From NCBI GenBank assembly GCA_000436115.1, contig FR894517.1, forward strand, positions 1 through 38,783: a DNA stretch of 38,783 nt, read 5' to 3'. This DNA is from Firmicutes bacterium CAG:534. GTDB lineage: Bacteria; Bacillota; Clostridia; Lachnospirales; Lachnospiraceae. Both the position numbers and the translations under genes were made by a program. Below the pieces are notes generated by a model. That model did not search any database. It saw only the letters and a program-made list of their open reading frames with translations, and was not told where the DNA came from. Of the stretch, positions 31,994 through 38,783 are shown in pieces. The stretch's first letter is position 1, and every line of letters begins with the position of its first letter.

Positions 31994-33214
31994 ATGCAGA
32001 ATGTTTATACCGTAGGACAAGTAAATTCATACATTAAAAATATGTTCGCGCAGGATTTTTTACTGCAGGAGCTTTCCGTTAAGGGAGAAGTAAGCAACTG
32101 CAAGTACCATTCCTCCGGACATATTTATTTTACCTTAAAGGATCTCAAAGGAACCATCTCCTGCATTATGTTTGCAGGGAACCGCAATAAGCTGTCGTTC
32201 CGCTTACAGGAAGGAATGGCAGTGGTAGTCAGAGGGACCATTGATGTTTATGAGCGGGACGGCAGGTATCAGATGTATGCAAAGGAGATTTCCAGGGAGG
32301 GAGCCGGAGCCCTTTATGAACGCTATGAAAGGCTGCGGCAGGAGCTTCTGGAAAGAGGAATGTTTGCACCTGAGTACAAAAAGCCGATCCCTGCTTATGT
32401 AAAGACCCTGGGAGTAGTAACTGCCCCTACGGGTGCGGCGGTTCGAGACATCATTAACATTGCATCCAGAAGAAACCCCTATGTACAGATCATTTTATAT
32501 CCGGCTCTGGTGCAGGGCGAAAATGCAGCCGAAAGCATTGTAAAGGGAATTCAAATGCTGGAGCGGCGCAGGGTAGATGTGATCATTGTGGGACGGGGAG
32601 GAGGTTCTATTGAGGATCTCTGGGCCTTTAATGAGGAAATCGTGGCGCAGGCGGTTTTTGACTGCCAGATCCCGATCATTTCCGCAGTAGGCCATGAAAC
32701 AGATACCACGATTATTGATTATGTAGCAGATTTAAGAGCGCCTACGCCATCAGCAGCGGCAGAACTGGCAGTATGCGATATATCTGCTCTTTTTGTAAGA
32801 CTGGATACGATCAAAAGAACCATGGAACGGCAGCTGCGCTCCAAAATACATCTGTACCGGGAGCGGCTTCAGAAATGGGAGGCAAGGCTTGCGAAAGACA
32901 GTCCGATTGGAAGGATCAGGGAAAGACGGGCATATCTGGTAGCATTGGAAGACCGGCTCCAAAATGGCATGAAGGAGCATTTAAAGGAACGCAGACACAG
33001 GCTGGCGCTTTATATTGAAATGTTAAAGGGACTGTCTCCTCTTGACAAGCTGAACCAGGGCTATTCCTATGTGACAGATGAAAAGGGAAATACGGTCAAT
33101 GACATCCAAAAAGTCCAGGTAGAGGACAGATTGCAGATTTACGTCAAAAACGGTAAAATCCATGCAAAAGTGTTTGGAAAGCAGGAAAGAGAAAGCATAG
33201 GGAGCAAAACATGA
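31994..33214 (+). CDS. xseA: Exodeoxyribonuclease VII large subunit
   Basis: This 406-residue catalytic subunit of the single-strand-specific exonuclease VII has an N-terminal OB fold (about 1-100; TVGQVNSYIKNMF, VKGEVSNCKYHSSGHIYFTL), a catalytic domain with APTGAAVRDIINIASRRNPY and IIVGRGGGSIEDLWAFNEE, then ISAVGHETDTTIIDYVADLR, followed by a coiled-coil region (about 260-340) that binds many copies of XseB. The C-terminus has LSPLDKLNQGYSYV. Length is normal. Its stop overlaps the xseB ATG as ATGA, fitting coupled synthesis of the two subunits. Confidence 0.98.
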   Translation: MQNVYTVGQVNSYIKNMFAQDFLLQELSVKGEVSNCKYHSSGHIYFTLKDLKGTISCIMFAGNRNKLSFRLQEGMAVVVRGTIDVYERDGRYQMYAKEISREGAGALYERYERLRQELLERGMFAPEYKKPIPAYVKTLGVVTAPTGAAVRDIINIASRRNPYVQIILYPALVQGENAAESIVKGIQMLERRRVDVIIVGRGGGSIEDLWAFNEEIVAQAVFDCQIPIISAVGHETDTTIIDYVADLRAPTPSAAAELAVCDISALFVRLDTIKRTMERQLRSKIHLYRERLQKWEARLAKDSPIGRIRERRAYLVALEDRLQNGMKEHLKERRHRLALYIEMLKGLSPLDKLNQGYSYVTDEKGNTVNDIQKVQVEDRLQIYVKNGKIHAKVFGKQERESIGSKT

Positions 33215-33438
33215 AAGCGGAAGAGCAGGAAATGCAGGAGGGCTTTCAGCTTGAGGAAGCCTTTGAAAAACTGGAAAAAACAGTGGAAGCGCTGGAAAGG
33301 GAGGACATTTCCCTTGAGGAGTCCTTTCGGATCTATCAGGAGGGAATGGAGCTTCTAAAAAAATGCAATCTGGAGATCGACCAGGTAGAAAAAAAGGTGC
33401 TGGTACTGAATGAAGATGGAGAAAGCCATGAATTTTAA
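33211..33438 (+). CDS. xseB: Exodeoxyribonuclease VII small subunit
   Basis: This 75-residue helical hairpin protein binds the coiled-coil arm of XseA. The family pattern is clear: LEEAFEKLEKTVEALEREDI, SLEESFRIYQEGMELLKKCN and a final VEKKVLVLNEDG. Four bases overlap xseA (ATGA) and eleven overlap ispA, so the three genes are translationally linked. GGGAG lies about 6 bases before the ATG. Confidence 0.96.
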   Translation: MKAEEQEMQEGFQLEEAFEKLEKTVEALEREDISLEESFRIYQEGMELLKKCNLEIDQVEKKVLVLNEDGESHEF

Positions 33439-34327
33439 AGAAGCATTAGAGAAAAAGGTTGTCCATGTGGAGGAAATTTTAGGGAGCTTCCTTCCCAAAG
33501 AAGAAGGTTTTCAGAAAGTGGTTCTGGAAGCAATGAATTACAGCATTATGGCAGGAGGAAAAAGACTGCGTCCTATTATGATGGAGGAAAGCTACCATCT
33601 TCTTGGGGGCAGGGGGAAATTTGTGGAGCCCTTTATGGCAGCGCTGGAAATGATCCATAATTATTCCCTGGTACATGATGATCTTCCGGCCATGGACAAT
33701 GATGAATACCGGAGAGGCAGAAAGACCACCTGGAAGGTTTATGGAGACGGAATGGCCATTCTGGCCGGGGACGGGTTATTAAATTATGCTTATGAAACAG
33801 CAGTGACAGCCTTTTCCATGACGGAAGACAGGGAAGAACTGAAAAGGGTGGCAAGAGCTCTTGAAGTGCTTACCCGGAAAGCCGGAGTTTATGGAATGAT
33901 CGGAGGACAGACTGCTGATATAGAAGCGGAGTCCAAGGAACAGATAACAGAAGAACTGCTTTTATTTATTGATGAGAATAAAACAGCAGCGCTGATGCAG
34001 GCGGCGTTTATGATCGGGGGGATCTTAGCCGGTGCGTCGGAGGAAGCCATAAATAAACTGGAACGGGCCGCTTATGATATTGGAATTGCCTTTCAGATCC
34101 AGGATGATATCCTTGATGTTACAAGTACCACGGAGGTGCTTGGCAAACCGGTGGGAAGCGATGAGAAAAATCATAAACTGACTTATGTTTCCCTTCATGG
34201 TCTGGATCAGGCAAAGGAAGAGGTATGCAGGCTTTCCGGTGAAGCTGTCCATATTCTTAAGGGACTTGGAGAGGAAAATGACTTTCTGATAGAACTGATC
34301 CATTCTTTGATCAAACGGGAAAAGTAA
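33428..34327 (+). CDS. ispA: Farnesyl diphosphate synthase (short-chain trans-polyprenyl synthase)
   Basis: This 299-residue class I prenyltransferase condenses isopentenyl and dimethylallyl/geranyl diphosphate, supplying C15 for undecaprenol and menaquinone. The first aspartate-rich motif DDLPAMD is at 84-90 in VHDDLPAMDNDEYRRGR, the second, DDILD, at 226-230; GGKRLRP near the start binds diphosphate. Product length (C10, C15 or C20) cannot be proved by eye; context with dxs favours C15. I chose the ATG at 33428 (MNFKEALEKK), preceded by GGAG; two earlier in-frame ATGs lie deeper inside xseB. Overlap with xseB is 11 bases. Confidence 0.96.
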   Translation: MNFKEALEKKVVHVEEILGSFLPKEEGFQKVVLEAMNYSIMAGGKRLRPIMMEESYHLLGGRGKFVEPFMAALEMIHNYSLVHDDLPAMDNDEYRRGRKTTWKVYGDGMAILAGDGLLNYAYETAVTAFSMTEDREELKRVARALEVLTRKAGVYGMIGGQTADIEAESKEQITEELLLFIDENKTAALMQAAFMIGGILAGASEEAINKLERAAYDIGIAFQIQDDILDVTSTTEVLGKPVGSDEKNHKLTYVSLHGLDQAKEEVCRLSGEAVHILKGLGEENDFLIELIHSLIKREK

Positions 34328-34370
34328 TCTGTCATATTCAGGAAGGACACAAGAAAAGAAGGTTGAAAGA

Positions 34371-36239
34371 ATGTTGCTTGACAAGATAAAAGGCGTGGGG
34401 GATATTAAAAAAATAAATCCGCAGGATTATCCGGAGCTTGCTCAGGAGATCCGGGATTTCCTGATCGAAAAGATCTCCAAAACGGGGGGACATCTGGGTT
34501 CCAATCTGGGGGCAGTGGAGCTTACCATGGCGCTGCATCTGTCTTTAAATCTTCCAAAGGATAAGGTGATCTTTGACGTGGGACATCAGTCCTATACACA
34601 TAAGCTCCTTACGGGAAGAAGGGAAGGCTTTGAAACACTGCGCAAGTATGGAGGAATGAGCGGCTTCCCCAAACGGAAGGAAAGCGACTGCGACTGTTTT
34701 GACACAGGACACAGCTCAACTTCTATTTCAGCAGGCCTGGGACTTGTAAAGGCAAGGGATATCCAGGGCGGCAATGAGACCATTGTTTCCGTAATAGGCG
34801 ACGGCGCACTGACCGGCGGAATGGCTTATGAGGCCCTGAACAATGCGGCAAAGCTGGAAACGAACTTTATCATTGTGCTCAACGACAATAACATGTCCAT
34901 CTCGGAAAACGTGGGGGGCATGTCAAAATATTTAAACAACATTCGGACGGCAAATGCATACCTTGACATTAAGGAAGGCGTCTACAACACCTTAAAGGAG
35001 ATCCCAAAAGGCGATAAGGTGGTAGAAGGGATCCGCAAGGCCAAAAAGAGCTTTAAGCAGCTTGTGGTTCCGGGCATGTTTTTTGAAGATATGGGGATCA
35101 CATATTTAGGGCCTGTGGACGGTCATGATATTTCAGCCATGCTCCGGGTCTTTCAGGAAGCAAAACGTATCCGGAATGCTGTGATCGTACATGTGATCAC
35201 GGAAAAGGGAAAGGGATTTGAACCGGCAGAACGTCATCCTGCCAGATTTCATGGAACGGAACCCTTTGATATCAGTACAGGACTTCCTACCAAACCAAGG
35301 ACAATGGCAAATTATACAGATATTTTTTCAACGGTGATGCTGAAGCTGGCTGCCCGGGATGAAAAGGTGGTAGCGATCACAGCAGCCATGCCGGACGGAA
35401 CCGGACTGAAACGGTTCCGCAATACCTATCCGGAGCGTTTTTTCGATGTGGGGATTGCGGAGGAGCATGCGGTTACTTTTGCAGCAGGCTTAGCGGCAGG
35501 GGGCTTAAAGCCGGTGGTGGCAATTTATTCCTCCTTCCTGCAAAGAGCCTATGACCAGATCCTGCATGATGTCTGTATTCAAAATCTGCCCGTCATATTT
35601 GCCATAGACCGGGCGGGACTTGTGGGAAGTGATGGAGAAACCCATCAGGGAATTTTTGACCTTTCCTATTTATCTTCCATACCGGGAATGCATATTATGG
35701 CACCCAAAAACAAATGGGAGCTGTCTGATATGATGAAGTTTGCCGTGAACCTTCAGGGGCCTGTTGCCATCCGTTACCCCAGGGGAGAGGCTTATGCAGG
35801 GCTCCAGGAGTTCCGTGCGCCCATAGAGCTTGGAAAGGCTGAGCTTATTTATGCTGAGGGTCAGATATGCCTGATGGCAGTGGGAAGCATGGTGAAAACA
35901 GCCTGTGAGGTTCGGGAGCTTTTACAGGAAGCCGGTTATCGATGCAGCCTGATCAATGCCCGGTTTGTAAAGCCCATTGATGAGAGAGCGGTGAAGTGGG
36001 CGGCACGAAATCATCAGATGGTGGTTTCCATGGAAGAAAACGTAGCCTGCGGCGGTTACGGAGAAAAGGTCAGGGAAGCGCTTTTGAGAGTGGGAGAAGA
36101 AACAGCTTTTCTGCCTGTTTCTATTCCGGACGAGTATGTGGAGCATGGAAATGTGGACATCCTGAAAAAGGAGCTTGGCATTGATGCGCAGAGCATCTCC
36201 GAAAAGATCATAAAGGAAATGAAACGCCAGGGCGAATAA
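34371..36239 (+). CDS. dxs: 1-deoxy-D-xylulose-5-phosphate synthase
   Basis: This 622-residue thiamine diphosphate enzyme joins pyruvate and glyceraldehyde-3-phosphate in the first step of the MEP isoprenoid pathway. GGHLGSNLGAVELTMALH at the start, the ThDP/Mg motif GDGALTGGMAYEALNNAA from G143, and DVGIAEEHAVTFAAGLA with the probable catalytic Glu364 are all intact; a C-terminal transketolase domain (about 480-610) has MAVGSMV and SMEENVACGGYGEKV. Length is normal. It lies 43 bases after ispA, the usual Firmicute pairing of MEP pathway entry with prenyl chain synthesis, and 28 bases before tlyA. Part of its product may also serve thiamine and pyridoxal routes. Confidence 0.98.
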   Translation: MLLDKIKGVGDIKKINPQDYPELAQEIRDFLIEKISKTGGHLGSNLGAVELTMALHLSLNLPKDKVIFDVGHQSYTHKLLTGRREGFETLRKYGGMSGFPKRKESDCDCFDTGHSSTSISAGLGLVKARDIQGGNETIVSVIGDGALTGGMAYEALNNAAKLETNFIIVLNDNNMSISENVGGMSKYLNNIRTANAYLDIKEGVYNTLKEIPKGDKVVEGIRKAKKSFKQLVVPGMFFEDMGITYLGPVDGHDISAMLRVFQEAKRIRNAVIVHVITEKGKGFEPAERHPARFHGTEPFDISTGLPTKPRTMANYTDIFSTVMLKLAARDEKVVAITAAMPDGTGLKRFRNTYPERFFDVGIAEEHAVTFAAGLAAGGLKPVVAIYSSFLQRAYDQILHDVCIQNLPVIFAIDRAGLVGSDGETHQGIFDLSYLSSIPGMHIMAPKNKWELSDMMKFAVNLQGPVAIRYPRGEAYAGLQEFRAPIELGKAELIYAEGQICLMAVGSMVKTACEVRELLQEAGYRCSLINARFVKPIDERAVKWAARNHQMVVSMEENVACGGYGEKVREALLRVGEETAFLPVSIPDEYVEHGNVDILKKELGIDAQSISEKIIKEMKRQGE

Positions 36240-36267
36240 TGGGAACTGCGCGGAAATGAGGAATAAC

Positions 36268-37095
36268 ATGAAGGTACGGTTAGATGTGCTTCTTGTAGAG
36301 AAAGGCTTTGCCGCTTCAAGGGAAAAGGCAAAAGCAATCATTATGGCCGGCAATGTTTTTGTGGACGGACAGAGGGAAGATAAGGCAGGGACGGCATTTG
36401 ATCCTGACAAAATTCAGATAGAGGTAAGGGGCGCTGCCCTGAAATATGTGAGCAGAGGCGGACTGAAGCTGGAAAAGGCCATGGATCAGTTCGGCATATC
36501 CCTAAAGGAAAAGATCTGCATGGATATAGGAGCTTCCACCGGAGGCTTTACGGATTGTATGCTGCAAAACGGAGCCTGTAAGGTTTACAGCGTAGATGTG
36601 GGGCATGGCCAGCTTGACTGGAAGCTTCGTAATGACCCCCGTGTGGTCTGCATGGAAAAGACAAATTTTCGTTATATGAAGCCGGGAGATATAGAGGACA
36701 GCCTTGATTTTGCATCTGTGGATGTTTCCTTTATTTCCCTTACCAAAATTCTGCTCCCGGCAAGGGAGCTTCTTAAGGAAGAAGGAGAAATGGTGTGCCT
36801 GATCAAACCACAGTTTGAAGCTGGCAGGGAAAAGGTAGGAAAGAAAGGGGTTGTCAGAGACCCCTCTGTTCATGAGGAAGTAATTGAAAAAGTGATGAAA
36901 CATGCAGATCAGATCGGCTTTGAGATTCTGCATCTGGATTTTTCACCGATCAAGGGCCCGGAAGGAAATATAGAATATCTGCTGCACATCCAGAAAAATG
37001 GCAGGACAAAGGAAGCAGAAGAAGAACTTACAGAAATGAAAAAGGAACTGATAGGGCAAACGGTAAAGAAAGCACATGAAGCTTTGGATGTCTGA
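36268..37095 (+). CDS. tlyA: TlyA family rRNA 2'-O-methyltransferase
   Basis: This 275-residue protein has an N-terminal S4 RNA-binding domain (about 1-62; RLDVLLVEKGFAASREKAKA) and an FtsJ/RrmJ-type Rossmann methyltransferase domain with the SAM motif DIGASTGGFTDCML from D86, then VDVSFISLTKILLP and CLIKPQFEAGREKVGKKGVV. Mycobacterial TlyA methylates cytidines in 16S and 23S rRNA and affects capreomycin sensitivity; Firmicute members (YqxC) have the same fold but less tested targets. The ATG at 36268 is five bases after GAGGA; the upstream in-frame ATG at 36256 has no site. Order dxs-tlyA-nadK-argR-recN is conserved in Firmicutes. Confidence 0.95.
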   Translation: MKVRLDVLLVEKGFAASREKAKAIIMAGNVFVDGQREDKAGTAFDPDKIQIEVRGAALKYVSRGGLKLEKAMDQFGISLKEKICMDIGASTGGFTDCMLQNGACKVYSVDVGHGQLDWKLRNDPRVVCMEKTNFRYMKPGDIEDSLDFASVDVSFISLTKILLPARELLKEEGEMVCLIKPQFEAGREKVGKKGVVRDPSVHEEVIEKVMKHADQIGFEILHLDFSPIKGPEGNIEYLLHIQKNGRTKEAEEELTEMKKELIGQTVKKAHEALDV

Positions 37096-37110
37096 GATCA
37101 GAGGTATGAT

Positions 37111-37965
37111 ATGGAGCATTTTTATGTGATCACCAATCCGTCTAAGGATAAGGGGCTGAAATATGCCGATTTTATCAGGGAATATCTCATAAAAAGAGGA
37201 AAGACCTGTATTGTGGACGGAGGAAGTGAAGGCAGGGAGACGGAAGGGTATACAGACAGTGGCAGAGTTCCCGGTGAGATTGACTGTGTGATCGTGCTGG
37301 GGGGTGACGGAACGCTGCTTCAGGCCGCAGCAGATCTGGGAAACAGAGAGATCCCGTTTTTGGGGATCAATCTTGGAACCCTTGGATTTCTGGCAGAGGT
37401 GAACGTTTCGGATATTGAAGAAGCCTTAGATAAGCTGATCACCGGAAATTATCAGGTAGAGGAGCGGATGATGCTTCACGGAACCTGTAAGAAGGATGGA
37501 AGAAGCATTGATGAGGCAAGAGCGCTTAACGATATTGTCATTACCAGAAAAGGATCCCTGCAGATCATTAATTTTAATATTTATGTGAATGGTAAGTTTT
37601 TGCACAGATACCATGCGGATGGGATGATCATTGCAACGCCTACCGGTTCCACGGGCTACAACCTGTCTGCAGGCGGTCCGGTGGCAACACCCGGTGCAAA
37701 GCTGATTCTGGTGTCTCCTATTTGTCCCCATTCCATGCAGAACAGAAGCATTGTTTTAGCGCCGGAGGATACGGTTACCATTGAGGTGGAAGAAAGCAGG
37801 GAGGGACAGATCCAGGAGGTAGAGGCCATATTTGACGGAAGCCATAAGCAAAGCCTTAGGACAGGCGATAAGCTTGAAATACGAAAATCCTGTAAAACAA
37901 CGGGAATTATCAAACTCAGTCAGATGAGCTTTTTAGAGATCCTGCATAGGAAAATGAGCGACTGA
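37111..37965 (+). CDS. nadK: NAD kinase
   Basis: This 284-residue kinase phosphorylates NAD to NADP. The motif GGDGT (64-68, catalytic D66) lies in IVLGGDGTLLQAAADL, followed by GINLGTLGFLAEV and the second conserved site ADGMIIATPTGSTGYNLSAG, then GGP and SPICPHSM. The N-terminal Rossmann half and C-terminal beta-sandwich are complete. Most bacterial enzymes use ATP or polyphosphate; the donor cannot be told here. AGAGG lies before the ATG; tlyA ends 15 bases upstream and argR begins 25 bases downstream. Confidence 0.98.
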   Translation: MEHFYVITNPSKDKGLKYADFIREYLIKRGKTCIVDGGSEGRETEGYTDSGRVPGEIDCVIVLGGDGTLLQAAADLGNREIPFLGINLGTLGFLAEVNVSDIEEALDKLITGNYQVEERMMLHGTCKKDGRSIDEARALNDIVITRKGSLQIINFNIYVNGKFLHRYHADGMIIATPTGSTGYNLSAGGPVATPGAKLILVSPICPHSMQNRSIVLAPEDTVTIEVEESREGQIQEVEAIFDGSHKQSLRTGDKLEIRKSCKTTGIIKLSQMSFLEILHRKMSD

Positions 37966-37990
37966 CAGGGTAGAAAGGCATGGGATTGCA

Positions 37991-38443
37991 ATGAAAAAAA
38001 GCAGACATCAGAAGATAAAGGAACTGGTGGAAGAGTATGAGATTGAAACCCAGGAAGAACTGGCTGAGAAACTGAAGGAAGCCGGATATGTGGTGACCCA
38101 GGCAACCGTGTCAAGAGACATCAGGGAGCTGAAGCTTTCCAAAGTGCCCACAGGAGACGGAAGACAGAAATATGCCATACTGATCCACAGCGATCATTAT
38201 CTCAGCGATAAATATCTCCGGGTTTTGAAGGATGGTTATGTATCTATGGATATGGCGCAGAATATCCTGGTGGTTAAAACCGTTTCCGGAATGGCCATGG
38301 CAGTTGCGGCGGCCATAGATGCAATGAAGCTGAAAGAGATTGTGGGATCCATTGCCGGAGATGATACCATTATGATGGCGGTCAGAACTGTGGAGGACAC
38401 CCAGATCGTCATGGACAAGATCCGTGAGGTACTACAGGAGTAA
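37991..38443 (+). CDS. argR: Arginine repressor ArgR
   Basis: This 150-residue hexameric regulator senses L-arginine and controls arginine synthesis and catabolism. An N-terminal winged helix (about 1-70) contains ELAEKLKEAGYVVTQATVSR and DIRELKLSKVP, the recognition region. The C-terminal oligomerisation and arginine-binding domain (about 80-150) includes the conserved IVGSIAGDDTIMMAVR with the GDD arginine ligands. It sits between nadK and recN as in Bacillus (ahrC-recN). I saw no clear ARG-box palindrome nearby, so autocontrol is not supported by the window. Confidence 0.97.
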   Translation: MKKSRHQKIKELVEEYEIETQEELAEKLKEAGYVVTQATVSRDIRELKLSKVPTGDGRQKYAILIHSDHYLSDKYLRVLKDGYVSMDMAQNILVVKTVSGMAMAVAAAIDAMKLKEIVGSIAGDDTIMMAVRTVEDTQIVMDKIREVLQE

Positions 38444-38488
38444 AACCGACTGAGCGCTTTGAGAGAAGGGGCTTATGGAGGAAAATTT

Positions 38489-38783
38489 ATGCTTGAAAGT
38501 TTACATGTAAAAAATCTTGCACTGATCGAAGAACAGGAGGTACAGTTTGGCAAGGGGCTGAATATCCTCACAGGCGAGACCGGAGCAGGAAAGTCCATAA
38601 TCATTGGCTCCATCAATCTGGCTCTGGGAGCTAAGGCAGACAAAGAAGCCATCCGTTCCGGAGCGGAATATGCCCTGGTAGAGCTTGTTTTTTCCTTAAC
38701 AGAGGAACAGAAAAAGCAGATCAAGGAGATGGATCTGCCCATAGAAGAAGACGGAACCTTTCTGTTGTCACGAAAGCTGATGC
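38489..38783 (+). CDS. recN: DNA repair protein RecN (3' partial)
   Basis: The first 98 codons are visible before the right edge. The start, MLESLHVKNLALIEEQEVQF, and Walker A in ILTGETGAGKSIIIGSINLA are those of RecN, an SMC-like ATPase that gathers broken DNA ends in double-strand-break repair. The following ALGAKADKEAIRSG segment also fits. Full-length RecN has about 550-560 residues with a long coiled coil, outside the window. GGAGG lies seven bases before the ATG. It directly follows argR after 45 bases. Confidence 0.96.
   Translation, partial: MLESLHVKNLALIEEQEVQFGKGLNILTGETGAGKSIIIGSINLALGAKADKEAIRSGAEYALVELVFSLTEEQKKQIKEMDLPIEEDGTFLLSRKLM

Noticed and set aside
1..38783. Defence system, CRISPR array, prophage, integron or biosynthetic cluster
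   Set aside because: All sizeable frames on the + strand are accounted for by housekeeping, sporulation or transport families; no arrays, att-like repeats or recombinases were seen.

Overview
The window looks like chromosomal core sequence from a spore-forming Clostridia, most likely a Lachnospiraceae relative (an inference from gene order and protein style; no 16S gene is present). Supporting signs are a complete spoIIIAA-AH sporulation operon, strong AGGAGG-type ribosome binding sites, consensus sigma-A promoters, several TTG/GTG starts and typical Firmicute operons. Every recognised gene is on the + strand. No tRNA, rRNA, CRISPR array, transposase or phage gene was seen, and no stretch longer than 300 bases lacks a gene.

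Region 1 (1-9.2 kb) is the most variable part. It begins with the tail of a GyrI-like protein, followed by a scar in which the first ~25 codons of an aldo/keto reductase run into the last third of a linear amide C-N hydrolase. Next come a six-TM potassium channel with two tandem RCK_C domains, a TrmH/SpoU RNA methyltransferase, an ABC ATPase with a 981-residue FtsX-type permease, a mannose-1-phosphate guanylyltransferase-like protein, and a CPBP membrane protease preceded by a hairpin-rich leader.

Region 2 (9.2-21.6 kb) is a translation and RNA-metabolism cluster: rimP-nusA-rnpM-ylxQ-infB-rbfA-nrnA-truB-ribF. A secreted SH3b-NlpC/P60 peptidase with its own perfect consensus promoter follows, then rpsO and pnp, each with a structured leader and each followed by a strong terminator. 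The cluster covers ribosome maturation, transcription elongation, initiation, tRNA modification, flavin synthesis and RNA turnover.

Region 3 (21.6-31.1 kb) holds the spoIIIA operon, whose products build the forespore-mother cell channel, behind a candidate sigma-E promoter. It is followed by deoB (pentose phosphates), prfC (RF3) and a transglutaminase-like lipoprotein.

Region 4 (31.1-38.8 kb) is the tightly packed asp23-nusB-xseA-xseB-ispA-dxs-tlyA-nadK-argR-recN run, linking isoprenoid precursor synthesis, DNA repair, NADP supply and arginine control. recN is cut by the right edge.

I found no convincing novel multi-gene system. The points worth a second look are the deletion scar, the mutually exclusive hairpins before the CPBP gene, the rimP, rpsO and pnp leaders, the channel's domain layout, and the independent promoter of the NlpC/P60 gene.
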